Assembly (NCBI GenBank): GCA_029204225.1
Contig: CM055098.1
Span: forward strand, 49,290,277-49,354,276
Length of the DNA stretch: 64,000 nt
Direction of reading: 5' to 3'
Source of the DNA: Diphasiastrum complanatum
Taxonomy: Eukaryota; Streptophyta; Lycopodiopsida; Lycopodiales; Lycopodiaceae
Shown in pieces: positions 1 to 11,813 of the stretch. The first letter of the stretch is position 1, and each line of letters begins with the position of its first letter. A model generated the notes under the pieces. That model was not told where the DNA came from. It did no database searches and worked only from the letters and a program-made list of their open reading frames with translations. Both the position numbers and the translations under genes were made by a program.

Positions 1-155
1 GATAAGACACATAAGACCTAATAAATGGAAATCCCAAGACTCACATTCAAAAAGGAGGAAGAGGAGATGGAGCTCCTAGTTCTCTCTCTTGCAAATGAGC
101 CAAAAGATACAAAAAGTGATGTCTCTTCCCTACTTATAGACAATGCTCTAATCTA
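1..155. repeat. Partial repeat shared with a gypsy-type LTR region
   Basis: This stretch matches 48869-49010 over about 130 bases in the same orientation; both share 'cttgcaaatgagccaaaag' and 'agttatagacaatgctc'-like words. The second copy lies within the minus-strand LTR ending at 49228, so this is probably a fragment of the same LTR, cut by the window edge. No coding sense is seen. Bases 156-320 hold nothing I recognise. Confidence 0.4.
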
Positions 156-320
156 AATCGATCGGACATTCAATCAAAGCATAAATATTCGTTCTTTCTC
201 TCTATATCCAGAGTATTGTTTTAGGAAGATTGTGCATTTGAATGCATTCAAAGTGTACACACACTTTCGACTTAATCGAATCATTTGATGTAGCTTGGAT
301 CTGGCTGAGTTGAGAAGTGT

Positions 321-2010
321 TCAATTCTTCCTTTTTGCAATTCCATTTTGTTGAGGAGAATAGGAAGTTGTGAACTGTCTTCGAATGTCATGTTCAGCCA
401 AGTAGTCAAACATCTCGTTAGAGAGGTATTTGCCACCACCATCAATTCGGAGAGCTTTCACTTTTGTGGACGTTTGTGTCTCAACCATGGCCTTGACTCT
501 TTTGAACCATTCAAAGGATTCTAGTTTGTGCTTATGAACATGGCTGTAGACCATCTAGAATAATCATCTATGAAAGTGACAAAATAAATTGCATCTCCTA
601 AGGATGGAATTGGCATTGGACCACAAAGATTGTTATGTACAAGATCTAATACATGCTTTGTTTTGACATAATGTGATTTGGGAAACTTGCTTCTAGAGTG
701 TTTGCCATAGATACATGATTCACAAAAGAAAGATTTCCTATCCAATGAAAAAGGAAAATACAATCCATCAACTAGATTATTACAACGCATATAAGAAAGT
801 GATCTTGTATTAACGTGTCCAAATCTACTATGCCATAGATTAGCATTATCGTTTACATTTTCATGAGAAATACTAGCTAATGCAACTGAGTTAGAGAGTA
901 GATATAGACTTCTAACTCTAGTACATGTAGTTGGTATCTTCATCGAAGACTGTACATTGTTCAAAAGAGAAAGTAACAATGTAGCCCTCATCAGTTATCT
1001 TAGAGACTGGTAACATGTTCATTGATAGCTAAGGTACATGAAGAACATTGGGAACACAAATAGAAACATCGTTCTTGAGTGTGATCTTGATTGTCCCTTT
1101 GCCTTCCATGCATATGGTGCTTGAATCTCCGAGGTAGATGAATCGATCTCTGTTGTAAGTTGCATACTCGGTAAACCATTCATTGCGAGAGGTCATGTGT
1201 TGGGTAGCGTCGTTGTCCAGGTACTAGCTATCATGGTCTTCGTTGCCACTATTGTAAGCCATTAACAGGTGTGAATCTTGCTCTTTGAATTCCACTGCAT
1301 TGGAGGAATCATGACTGCTGTTGTTGCTGCTTCTTTGCTTCAGTGTAGATGCGGATTCGACATTTCTTGATGTCATGATTACCTCTCTTACAATATCTAC
1401 AGAAGAGCTTTTTGTGTGATCCACTGCTCTCACCTTGAGTATGAGGCTTCTGCTGCTGCTGCTACTGCACTTAGTTCTTGGCCTTGTAATAGTCTTTCTT
1501 CTTGGTGTACAGGGCCACAGACTTATCTTTGATGGACAGGCCATTGGTCTTTCTTCGCATTTCTTCTTGAAGAAGATTATCGATCACCTTTTAAAGAGTG
1601 AGGTCGTGTTGCGTGGATCACCACAAAGTGTTCATACGACATTGGAAGAGAAGAAAACAAGGTCATAATGGCATCATCATCTTGAATGGCACATCCTACA
1701 GCTGATAACTGATCCATTAAAGACTTAAGGTTGTTTATGAGAAGTGATGGCAGTAGAATCAGTCATGTTAAGTGTGAAGAACTTTTCTTCTAAGGTGTAA
1801 TCTAGTGGTTACATCTTGAGTCTCGTATAGACTTGATAACAAATCCAGTGCTTCCTTAGAGGTTTTGCATGTGATAACATGGGATATTTGGAAGTTGGCC
1901 AGATTGAGTGTGAACATGCCAAGGCCTTCTGATCTTTGATCTTCCATGCCTTTGCTTGATCACCATTTGTTGGAGAATATGTTAGATCGAGCCCTTCAAT
2001 TCTCTCGATG
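321..2010 (-). mobile_element. Ty1/copia remnant C1: gag, protease, partial integrase
   Basis: Read from high to low coordinates on the minus strand, this holds a gag tail with a CCHC knuckle (FCRYCKRGNHDIKKC, about 1345-1400), an aspartic-protease segment of the 'DATQHMTS' type near 1160-1215, the GAG-pre-integrase motif (LWHSRFGHVN, about 805-835), and integrase core pieces at 521-700 and 321-554, including 'FIDDYSRW' and 'YSPQQNGIAKRKN'. The reading frame is broken several times between blocks. The element stops inside integrase at about 320; reverse transcriptase and RNase H are missing. The order gag-PR-INT is that of Ty1/copia elements. It is a dead fragment. Confidence 0.8.
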
Positions 2011-2259
2011 CGTGCACTATTGGTGAGTTAGTAGGCAAACACAAGAATGTGATAATTTTAAAGCTTTAGTGCGCGGTGGTAGCGGAAGTGAAGAGTAGAC
2101 AACCAAACTAAGCAATTAGAAAGCTAGACAGAACATAGAAAAGCATTGCAGAATTGACACGAATCTAAACGCAAAGTCAAATAGAGCTGTTATCAGATTA
2201 AGTGTAACAAAATATACAACTCAATAATGCATGTGAGCACAAAACAATAGCGGACGTAA

Positions 2260-2913
2260 CCGCGTGCTTCACAAAGCTAATCATGATATGTAAAGGTGAT
2301 AAACCTATTACTGACAATCCATCTGACAGAAAGAATTAATGCGTCAGATGAAGAAGGTACAAAAGTAGTTGTGTTGTCTGTGGGAGATCGTGGGTGGCTG
2401 TTGTTGTTGTCAAATTTGATTGCACAGTGCATGGAACGAGCGTGAGGAGGTCGCGATGTCGGGCTTCGCTAAAATTGACACTAATAAAAACACGAAAATT
2501 GCGACACTTCGTCCAATGCCTTAGAAAAATGATTTACAGGGTACTTTCGCCTTTCTATAAAGACACCTTTGGCTATTGTAGGGCACCTTCGGCATTTGTA
2601 CGGCAGTGTCGCATTTTTCGCCTGTCATAAATTATGTGTAAAAACACAGTGTCGCGTTTTTCGCCTATTCAAATTTCTTGTATTTATGCAGACTCGCTAT
2701 TCTGGAAGTGTCGCAAACACTTGGTTGCTCAAGATGGCCCAAAGACGACAATGTCGGGTTTTTCACCTGTGGAAATTCTCGAGTAAAAATGCAGATTGTA
2801 GTGACAATCAGTTCAAAGATGTAGACTGTGCGACAACATGAGTAAAAATGCAGCAGCATGAATGGAGGCAGATTAACATAAGATTTAGGAGAGTAGAGGA
2901 GATAAATCCAACA
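2260..2913 (-). repeat. 3' LTR of copia C2 (possibly also upstream LTR of C1)
   Basis: On the minus strand a run of twelve G (2914-2925) forms the polypurine tract, and the LTR begins at once with TGTTGGATTT at 2913. Its inner part (2268-2434) is about 85-90% like 5635-5908, the truncated LTR at the other end of C2. The low-coordinate boundary near 2260 is estimated from where this similarity stops. C1 gag begins just beyond, so the LTR lies between two same-orientation elements. Confidence 0.65.
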
Positions 2914-2929
2914 CCCCCCCCCCCCTTAA

Positions 2930-5630
2930 TCTAGATCCGTGAATGCCTTGATCTTCAGACTAAGCAATGCACAAAACCCCAGATCAGTCATGTCGAACTC
3001 AGAAAACAGCATATGTTTATAATCCTTAACCAAATTGGTATTGTTGTTGAAAAGCAACGTAACATCCACATATAAGGTGATGATAATGAAGGATTGTTGC
3101 ACCGACTTGGAATAGACGTTGCAATCAACAGTGCTCGGTTTGAAACCTTGTTCGATGAGGAATGTGTTGATCCTCTAAAACCAAGCTCTGGCAAACTGTT
3201 TCAAGTTGTAAAGTGCCTTATGGAGTTTACAGACATGATTCTTCATACTTTCCAAAATATATCCTTGGGACTGGATCATGTAGATATCTTCTTGTATAAC
3301 TCCATTCAGATAAGCTGTTTGCACATCAAGTTGTTGCACTTCAAAGTCAGCTACTGCAACATATGATAGGAGGGCTCGGATTGATGAATGCTTGACTATT
3401 GGACTGAAAGTCTCACTGTAGTCAACGTTGGAGATCTAAGTGAATCCTCGTGCTACTAGTCTTGCCTTCCTTCAATCAATCGCTCCATTGGTATTGTACT
3501 TGATCTTAAAGATCCATTTGCAATCAATGATATTGTAGCCAGTAGGAGCTTCGACTAATGACCACGTCTGGTTCTTGATCAGAGAGGAATACTCTTTGTC
3601 AATGGCTTCTCTCCAGAGATCAGAGTCTGGTAGGCTAAGTGCCTCTTCGACTATCGTCGGTTCCTGTATCAAGAGACATGTAGACTCAGGAGTATAACTT
3701 GTGGGTTGTGTGCACACTCGGCTTGATCTTCTAGGAGGAATTGACTGATGAGCCACTCTTGGGACTTGTTGCTGGGTAGCAGCAACGTCTTCGTCTGACT
3801 CGTTGTCAAATAGTGGATCGACAATGGACACGCTTGAGCCTGAAGCTCAGATTGTCGTGTTAATGGCAGGTGATAAAGATTCTCCTAAAACATTATCTTT
3901 GCCTTTGATGTCAATGAACTGATCCTCGATAAAGACTGTATCCCGGCTGAACAAGATTTGTTGGGTATCGGAATCATACAGCTTGTATGTGTTATCAGAT
4001 GAAGTATAACCAATCAGGATGGTCTTGAGACTTGGAAATCAAATTTCTTCCTCGTGTCTTTCGGGATCTGCGCATAGGCGACACATCCAAACACTCGTAG
4101 GTCATTCATAGAAGGCTTAGAGCCTGTCCACACCTCATGGGATGTTCTGCTTGAGAGGACCTTCGTTTAACATATGTTCTGGACATAAGCTGCAGTGGAG
4201 ACAGCTTCGCCCACCAACATACATTTAGTTGATTCAACCAAAGTACGGTTCTTCCTCTCGACTAAGCCATTTAAGTGAGGACTATAAGGAGTGATGAATT
4301 GTTGCTCAATGCCTTGGCTCTGGTAGTGCTCCTTAAATTCAGTAGAGATGTACTCTCCATCATTGTCAGACCTCAGGGCCTTGATCGTCCTTCCAGTCTC
4401 TTTTTTTGCACGCTCTTTGAAGATCCTGAAGCAATTGAAAGCTTCTGATTTTAGCTTCTGGATAAAATACACCATAGTCCTTCTGGAAAATTCATCAATA
4501 AAAGTTATAAAATACTTTGCATCCTTTAGAGAATGATTCTTCATCGAGCATGGCTTGATCTAAATGGTTTCCTAGCTTGTTTACCAACTAAACAGTCTTG
4601 ACAGATAGGTAACTCGACGTTATTATTAGGATAGTCTAGATCAAGAACAATAGAATGTTTAAACATTTGTTGTACAACAGCATGATTCAAGTGACCAATT
4701 CTATAATGTCAAAGTAAACTTTTATTTGCTTGAATAGAAGTACTGAGCGCCTGACTAGAGGTAGAAAAACAATGACTTAATCTATACAAGTATCTATGCC
4801 TCTTTTCGAGTGCTAGGATCTTACCTGTCCTATCAACGGGTACATATAGGACTTTGGAAAGTAGCTTAGATTGATCATTTGCAAAGCTTAATCTTACAGT
4901 ACCTTCACCTTTAATAGCTTGTGTGCTATTATCGCCAAGGTGAATGTATTTGTTGGTACTATGAGGTGTATAGGACTCGAAATAGCCAATGAGGCTGGTC
5001 ATATGCTGAGTGGCAACGGAATCTAGGAACCAAGAACTGTCGTTGGATGCTCCTTGATAGTTGGTCATGAAAGCATCATGATCCGCTTATTGAATGGGCT
5101 GTGGAGCTTTTGTAGTTGCATTGGCCACTTGATTTGATTGTCCATTGCTGTTGTTCTTTGCTTGAAGTATCCGGCAGTCTTGAATCTTGTGGTTGTTTCT
5201 CTTGAAGTATCTACAGAATAGCTTCTTCTTAGTATGCAGATTTGATTGTTCTTTGTGTTGTGCTGGTTTCTAGTCTTGCTTTGATTGCTTCAGGTCTTTT
5301 TTCTTCTTCTCCTTAGTCATGTCTTTGTTGGTGTACAAAGCATGAGAATCAGCTGAGGAACTGGAGGCTTCGTTCCTTCGTGTGTCTTCTTGCAACAACA
5401 TTGCAATTACTCTTGAAAGAGTCAGCTCTGGATGCATCGTGATGATCATCACCTATCTGTCGTATGAGCTTGGCAAGCTTGTAAGCAGTTGCACAGATCC
5501 GACAGAGGCCATTTGCTTCAGTAGGTTCTTGAACTGGTTGATGTGATTTTGCAAGGAATCACCATTTTCCATCTTGAGGGAGTAAAATTTCTTCCCGAGA
5601 TGTAGCTTGGAAGCTATATCTCACACTACT
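2930..5630 (-). mobile_element. Ty1/copia remnant C2: gag to reverse transcriptase
   Basis: In minus-strand order: gag end (QNHINQFKNLLKQMASV near 5520-5560; degenerate knuckle FCRYFKRNNHKIQDC near 5170-5215, with the second Cys replaced by Phe), protease (DSVATQHMTS near 5010), integrase (4167-4544, with FIDEFSRR, LRSDNDGEY and 'VERKNRTL'), and the copia reverse transcriptase from 3831 down to about 2960 (LWREAIDKEYSSLIKNQTW, QLDVQTAYLNG, KALYNLKQ). The catalytic YVDD box reads YVDV, so the active site is lost. Stops and frameshifts are scattered throughout. RNase H is absent: the coding stretch runs straight into the polypurine tract. The 5' end of gag is cut at about 5630, directly against an LTR-like segment. 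Confidence 0.85.
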
Positions 5631-5632
5631 GC

Positions 5633-5908
5633 ATGCTTCACAAAGCTAATCACGATCTATAAAGGTGATGAACCTATTCCTGACAGTCCATCTCACAGAA
5701 AGAATCAATGCACAAAGGCATCTATAGTGTCTATCTCTAAATTACAAGTCATGCTCTGTTCTATCCTCTCTTCTTTGAATACTGAAATGGTATTCAATAT
5801 ATACATAAATTTTACAGGTGTGCAGATGAAGAAGGTACAAAAGTGGTTGTGCTGTCTATGGGAGATTGTGGGTGGCTATTGTTGTTGTCAAATCTGATTG
5901 CACAGTGC
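5633..5908 (-). repeat. Truncated 5' LTR of copia C2
   Basis: Similar to 2268-2434 with a roughly 100-base extra piece in the middle. Similarity stops abruptly at 5908, where a gag-coding segment on the other strand begins. No tRNA-complementary primer site is seen at its inner edge, so the leader has been deleted. Confidence 0.5.
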
Positions 5909-5919
5909 ATTCCCCTTGC

Positions 5920-6780
5920 GCTTGATCGAAATTCCTTTTGTCAAATTAAGTAATATCAAAATGGCAAAAGGTGAACGTGTACGAGACTATATTGAGTGTT
6001 TCAAATGCCTCAAAAGTCAAGTACAAGAACAGCCCTCTGAATAGATGCTCATCATCTAGTTTTTAGTCGGCCTTCCAAGATGGATCAGATGCGAGCTTAA
6101 ATCCAATGATGAATATACGAGCCTAAAGTTAGCTATGTTTGATGCCATCAAGGAGGAAGATGAAGAATCAAATGTTGATGAATCCAAAGAAAGGAGAGCA
6201 CCACGTGCTCCTATCCATGAGTCGAAGCTGATCGAGAACACCCGAGATCAGCTTTGGAAATTCCAGTTGGAGTTGCTTAATAAGCAATACCAACTGCAAA
6301 TGGAGAAATTCACCAATGAGTTTCAAACTACCCTGAAGTCTATCCAAAGTAATATGCCTAGTCAGCCAAACCCTACACAGGTACCTTATAGACGAAAACC
6401 AACATGGTGCCCACACTGCCGGGCTATGCATCCTGTTGATGCTTGTCCTTCATATCAGCCTATCCAAGCACATATAGTCCAACAATATGAAGAACAACCG
6501 TCACAGTTTGGACATTCCTTGACTTATCATGATTATCCACCTGAAAGTCCAGAAATGATTAGCCATACAAGATGGCTATGCCGTTATACAAGGGCCATTG
6601 AACAACATATGTTTCATCTGTGGTGAAACCGGCCATTTCATGGTTGATTGTCCAGTCAAGACCAAATACCATGCCGAGTGCTCCGACTGTGTCAGAAAAC
6701 ACAGTTTCAAAGACTGTTCGAAACAACCAAGTAAGATCCTACTTGCCCGCCACGTCAATTATGAATACCGATAGGATCCT
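5920..6780 (+). mobile_element. Gypsy-like gag remnant with two zinc knuckles
   Basis: The plus strand reads as a gag capsid part (GERVRDYIECFKCLKSQV, near 5965-6020), two stops near 6041-6060, then an open stretch 6135-6626 with an acidic coiled region and a first Cys/His cluster (WCPHCRAMHPVDACPSY). After a one-base shift near 6600 there follows CFICGETGHFMVDC and a second CX2C-H-C cluster (CSDCVRKHSFKDC). The paired knuckles resemble those at 44317-44460. Protease and pol are not attached. I read it as a degenerate Ty3/gypsy-type gag; an unrelated knuckle protein is less likely. Confidence 0.6.
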
Positions 6781-6789
6781 CACAACAAC

Positions 6790-8900
6790 ACAACATGAGC
6801 ACCATAGCACCCAACCGCTCAACCTGCTACTCATTCGAGAAGTTTCTTGCAAATTTCTACATTACCACGCAATTCACTAGCTCCATAATGCAAAAAGACA
6901 CTAATATGACATGAGTCCTTGTAGGAGGAAAGCAAAACCGCTATTCCGTCATCTGCTACAATGTCCAACCAAGAGCAACCTCCACAAATAATTGACAGTT
7001 TTTCTCCCCCTTTGCAACCTCAAATCTATTTGTCTTTCCACATGCTAATAAGATTTCCGATGTGCCAATACACAATACATCTAGAAATCAAAAATCCAGA
7101 TAGAGATTCGGTTATGAATCTCTTGCTCAGAGAGGTCCTCAGGACATAGTATCTCAACCATAATGCATCTCAAGCTATATCTTACAACATCTACTATCAA
7201 CGATGGTAGATTCAGTGTCACTATTCCTACCTTGTTTTTGACAAGGGCTTAGGAGAGTTCTTTCATTACTCTAAAAGATCAATAGAAACATGAAATTGTC
7301 CAGTGAATTATACATGTTCATGAATGACTTTTTGTTTGACAAGTGCTCTACAGCTTTCACTCTCTATAACATTGGTATCTTCCTTGTTTATTTTTTGTCA
7401 TTTTTTGATTTCGTAATTTCTTCTAATTGCATATCTATTTCTAGATCAGTTCATCAAGTATAGCCATTGAAAAGGAGACATCATGTAGCGTATCTCAAGA
7501 ATCACTTGTCATTTCTCTATCAACCTTCAAATCACCTTATTCAGAATTTCAGATTTTGCGAAATTTCGACAACTACAAGGCTAAGAAGACAGATGGGCAA
7601 TCCAAAGTGACTAATCAGAAGAAGTATCCCAGTCATGACGAAGATCCTTCAGAAATGGGAAACACAAGCATTGGGAAATCAGTCTCCTTCTTCAACCGGC
7701 CTCTTGCCATACTTCTGCGCTCATGCCTATCATCCACACCATCTACCGATGTCACCACCTCCACCCTACCTTCCATCTGTTTGTTTATTATCAGTCACTG
7801 TTCTTTTGAGAAATCCCCAGTTTTTAATAGTCTTACCAAAGCAGCTGATAGATCATTACATGCGAAGACCAACTACAACCTACAATGGTTGATCAGCCAA
7901 ACGAAGGTCTAAGAAGCAAGTGAAGTAGCTAGAAGAAATAAAGAGGAAGACAAAACCTAAGCAACAGATGAGTCAGATTGATCTTGATCAAAAGAGACTC
8001 TCTGGAGCAATGATAGTTGAATCCCCTCTTATGAAGCCCAAAGAGATCCAAAAGTAATGGATCAAAAGAAAGTGCTACAGAAAAAAAGAAAGTTGAAGAC
8101 AACCATGAACCTGCAAAATAAAGCAAGCTCCTCACCCAACAAGTGGTGGTTGAAGCTCGACATTCCAAGGGTCCAAGGCTACAACTGTAGAACTATCAGT
8201 TCCTTCACCCTACCACCAAGCCTTCATCATGTTTCCTTAACATTACCAAACTGTCCACCCAAATCTGTTCCTACCACCAATTTTGATGAGTCCATTCCCA
8301 TAATACTGATAATCGAAGTTTGTGCAACCTGTAGATCAAAGCTTTTCATGGGATATCGGATCAGCACGCCTGGCAGACGATGTATTTGCTGCATTTGGAC
8401 TGCGCGCGTTGAATCGCTATTCCAGGACCAAAATATTTTTGAAAATTTTGAAACTATTGGACCCTATATGCATGATCAAAGCTTGATTCAAAAGACTCTT
8501 CATACTGGCCAAAGTTATGCAGAATCTATCGAATCAAGCTCTGATCATTCATATTGCGTCCAATATCAGATGAGTGCACAAGAATACATACTATGGTTGT
8601 CAAATTCTTTATATGCGCGTTGATTAGCTATCAGGTGAAAATATGGCCTTTGGAATTTTCCAAAATTGTAATTATTGGATATAAAAAAGGTCTTATATTC
8701 AAAGCTTAACATTGTCAATTTCAGCAATAAATGGTAGAAGTGTGATTAATTGTAGATGTGACCATACTTTATTTGAAATTAGTTTTGGTTAATTCGATAT
8801 GGGCATTTTGATGACTGATGGATATTTGGATTGATTTGATTGACAAGCCTCTGAGTAATCATCATCGTAATACGAGCCACCACATTTGCAAACCACCACG
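6790..8900. other. No recognisable gene; decayed coding-like stretch and short repeats
   Basis: Proline/serine-rich and lysine-rich open stretches (7556-8110) may continue the gag-like remnant upstream but match no family I know. Two diverged copies of a roughly 100-base segment start near 8400 and 8612 (shared: a 'gcgcgttga' word, an A/T-rich middle, a 'caaagctt' word). Confidence 0.35.
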
Positions 8901-8924
8901 TTTGCAATCATTTCTGATTTTCTC

Positions 8925-8932
8925 TATATATA
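8925..8932 (+). promoter_or_regulatory. TATA box candidate for the histone-Ulp1 gene
   Basis: TATATATA sits about 225 bases before the ATG at 9156, in a setting (tctctatatatactgac) typical of plant core promoters. A transcription start would be expected near 8960, giving a leader of about 195 bases. Placement is by inspection only. Confidence 0.4.
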
Positions 8933-9155
8933 CTGACCGACAACGCTGAAATTTTTTTGCTTGTAGTTATTTGTATCCACGCGATATCGATTCAGCGCGC
9001 TCGAAAACAACTTCCTTCAATCTGTTCCTACTCGCTCGCACCCATCCGCTACCAACTAACAGAATTGTTTAGCTCAGGTATTGCTTCGACGCGCCCGAAC
9101 TGAGGTCTGATCCTGAAATCAACATTATCGCTCGTTGATCCGCTACTACACAGTA

Positions 9156-11235
9156 ATGGCGCAGACCAAGCAGACAACACGAGGACATTCAGGGGGAATA
9201 CCAATTTCAGGTGCGGGTCAGGAAAATCCACAACCACCACCTCGTCCACCACCACTTCCTCCTAGGCCAAGGGGCAAAAGAAGAGACCCACCTTGGCTCA
9301 AGGATATTCGGAAGCTTCAGAAAACAAATAATCTTCTGATTCCGAAATCTCACATACATAGGTCCATCGGGCAGGTGACAAGAAGTCTATCTGCAGATGT
9401 GAGATGGATGGTAACAGCAATTGAGGCGCTGCACACAACATATGAGGATTTCCAAGTGAATTTTTTTTTTTGATGCTGTTGTTACAGCTGTCCATGCCAA
9501 GAGGGTGACCATCATGCCCAAGGATTTCAACATTGTGTTCAGGCTTCGGGACACATATGACAACTTTGTTGAATACTTTAGACCTGCTCTCTCCTCTCCT
9601 CCAAAACAAGATTCAAAGAGGAGAAAACGAAAGCAATCTCAACCAACCTGGCTTGTTATTCGTATACAGAGTAGGAGTGTTTCAAAGAAGAGGAGGTCTC
9701 TCGACCCTCCATCTAAAGCGAGGGATTTTTCCAAGCCATCTCCTATGAATATTATTCTTCCTTCTAGGCATTCTCCTCCTAAGTCTTCTTCTTATCCTTC
9801 CACTCCATCTCTAACTTCTCCTGCTAAATCTTCATCTCCTAACTAATCTCCACCTCCTAAATCTCCTCCTCCTCCTAAACCTGTAAATATTAGTTCCTCT
9901 CCTCCTGTTGTTGGAAGCGATTTAGATGATTTTGTTAGTGTAAAGGTAGAATCAATCTTGAATGACAATTCTTTATGTGGTTTATCAGTGTTACTTCCAT
10001 CACCCCCTGCACTTGCCTTTGTAAATAGTTCTCAATATGTACAGTATGACCAATTGTTAAACACGGATCTTAAAGATTTAGGTCCTTGATACAGTTTTAG
10101 GATGCCGAAGACCACTGCTGGTCTCCCCCTTTCTAGTTTAGATACTGGTGAATTAGAAAGTAGGGATAAAATGCTAGGAGACAATGTAGGAGGTGGGGCA
10201 ATTCAGTACTGGATGGAGTTCTTCCAGACCCCATTGTTTATAGATGTTGCATTGTTTCTCCTTCAATTCATGGCAGCATTTGATTTCCCTGATTTCAAAA
10301 GTTTGCACGATGATATGCTCCAATACGTCAGACTGGGGACTCCAATTCTTGTGCTGCCATACATAACAAAGTAAGTGTCTATTTTTCAGATTCTATTTTA
10401 TTGAATTTTTCATATGAATTTTGATTTCACATTGATTCTCATAAATTTCTTGTTTTCTAATTTCAGTGATCATTGGAGCTTATATGTGTTGTCCATGTAC
10501 GTCAATGATGAGGGTGTGTGTAATCCAGTTTGTTTGAAGATGAACTCTATTACACACACACACACAAAATTGCCAGGGCCCATATACAGAAAATACTGGA
10601 ACTCTTTTCAATACCAAATGCAAAAGCATACTCAAAGCTGAAAATGGTTGATGCAGAGGTATAAATTTTTCAATATCGTTTCGACGCGTCCTTGTAGTTA
10701 TTGATTGGTTTATTTTCCCAACGTGCGTGCTGATCCGATATTCAATCAAAAAATTTTGATATCGGTTCGACGCACGCTTGTTTCCGTTGTAGATTTTATT
10801 CTTACATCCTGCACGTTGATCCGATATCTCATAATGTTCAAATTTGGATTCTGCAATCCTCCCAGCAAGTTGATTCTGTCAGCTGTGGTTGGTATACCGT
10901 ATGCAATGCCAAACACTTTTTTAATTGGCTTGCATTACAAGATGGACTTCCAAATCTAGAAGAGGTAATATTCGATTAATTACTTTTAATTGTGTTTTTG
11001 TTTTTTTCATATACAAACTCCTATTAACTGATCTTTGATTAATTACATTTAATTGTGTTTATGTTTTTTTTTTCAGTTTCAATGTTCAAAGGTCTCCCCG
11101 ATGGAGATAATGCACTTCAGACAGGAGACCATAAAGCTTGTGATCGAAAATTCATATCCAGCTGCAGTGGCCGAGTATTCTCCACCCAAGCTACTTCCAA
11201 TTGGAGAAATGGATTTAGAGATCGTAGATAGTTGA
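9156..11235 (+). pseudogene. CENH3/H3-like histone fold fused to Ulp1/SENP (C48) protease
   Basis: Four exons are predicted: 9156-10370, 10467-10658, 10866-10964 and 11077-11235, all with GT-AG borders and compatible phases. The start MAQTKQTTR copies the H3 tail MARTKQTAR. A proline-rich insert (residues 26-38) leads into an H3 core: IRKLQKTNNLLIPKS (the NLLIP form is CENH3-like), SADVRWMVTAIEALHTTYEDF and, after one frame break, AVHAKRVTIMPKDF. A basic Pro/Ser linker follows. The C-terminal part has the Ulp1 layout: catalytic His in NDHWSLYVLS (exon 2), and the oxyanion Gln region and catalytic Cys in QVDSVSCGWYTVCNA (exon 3). Breaks: an 11-T run at 9461-9471 is one T too long; TAA at 9844; TGA at 10087; one AC unit too many at about 10550-10567. 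The expected catalytic Asp may read Asn (KMNSI). I see no such fusion among families I know. Ulp1 proteases remove SUMO; targeting to chromatin is inference. Confidence 0.7.
10725..10779. repeat. Imperfect hairpin inside intron 2 of the histone-Ulp1 gene
   Basis: The arms share GCGTGC, CCGATAT and CAAAA words around a short A/T loop. The words 'ttcgacgcg/ca' and 'gatccgatat' recur at 8990-9110 and 10678-10825. It may be a decayed short transposon that lengthened this intron to 207 bases, against about 100 for its neighbours. Confidence 0.35.
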
Positions 11236-11699
11236 CTTTGTTTAAATATTCGTCTCACTTGATATGGATGAGACACATGTACAAAATTTTTTAATAGAAA
11301 TATACTTACAGTTTTTCTATGGTTGTTCTTACTTGTTATTTTTCTCTTATCAATTCAGGTTATGATTCATTCATCTTCAATTTCTACTGTTTTTCGACAT
11401 GTTTGTTTTTCATTGCCTTGGTCTACCTTGCCTTTACCATGGTCTTTTTTTGGATAAGTTCAAAATGATGATATGATCGAACCTTTGCCACAACCAATCC
11501 AAACATGCGACATTAGTTCACTTAGATTTGTTGCAGCAAAGCTTTGATCAGATCATCATCTGAACATATCCAAATATGCCAAGACAAAGACATTACAGAC
11601 CAAGGCAATGAAGACCAAAAATACAATCGATATATATGAGACTTCAACAGGGCAAGCGTTGATTGTAGTGATCACTGGAGTTCAAGTGACTGAACATCT

Positions 11700-11813
11700 C
11701 CCCAATGCTAAGAAAGAAGCGTCATATCCTACTCATGGTAAGGAGATTTTGGCAATTGTGCATGCACTTAAGAAATGGTGATACTATTTATATGATTCTA
11801 AAGTATTATGGAA
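11700..11813 (+). mobile_element. Ty3/gypsy RNase H scrap
   Basis: One frame reads SYPTHGKEILAIVHALKKW, a stop, then YYLYDSKVLWK, the RNase H signature of gypsy elements. It ends exactly at a foldback repeat starting at 11814. No other part of the element is adjacent. Confidence 0.7.
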
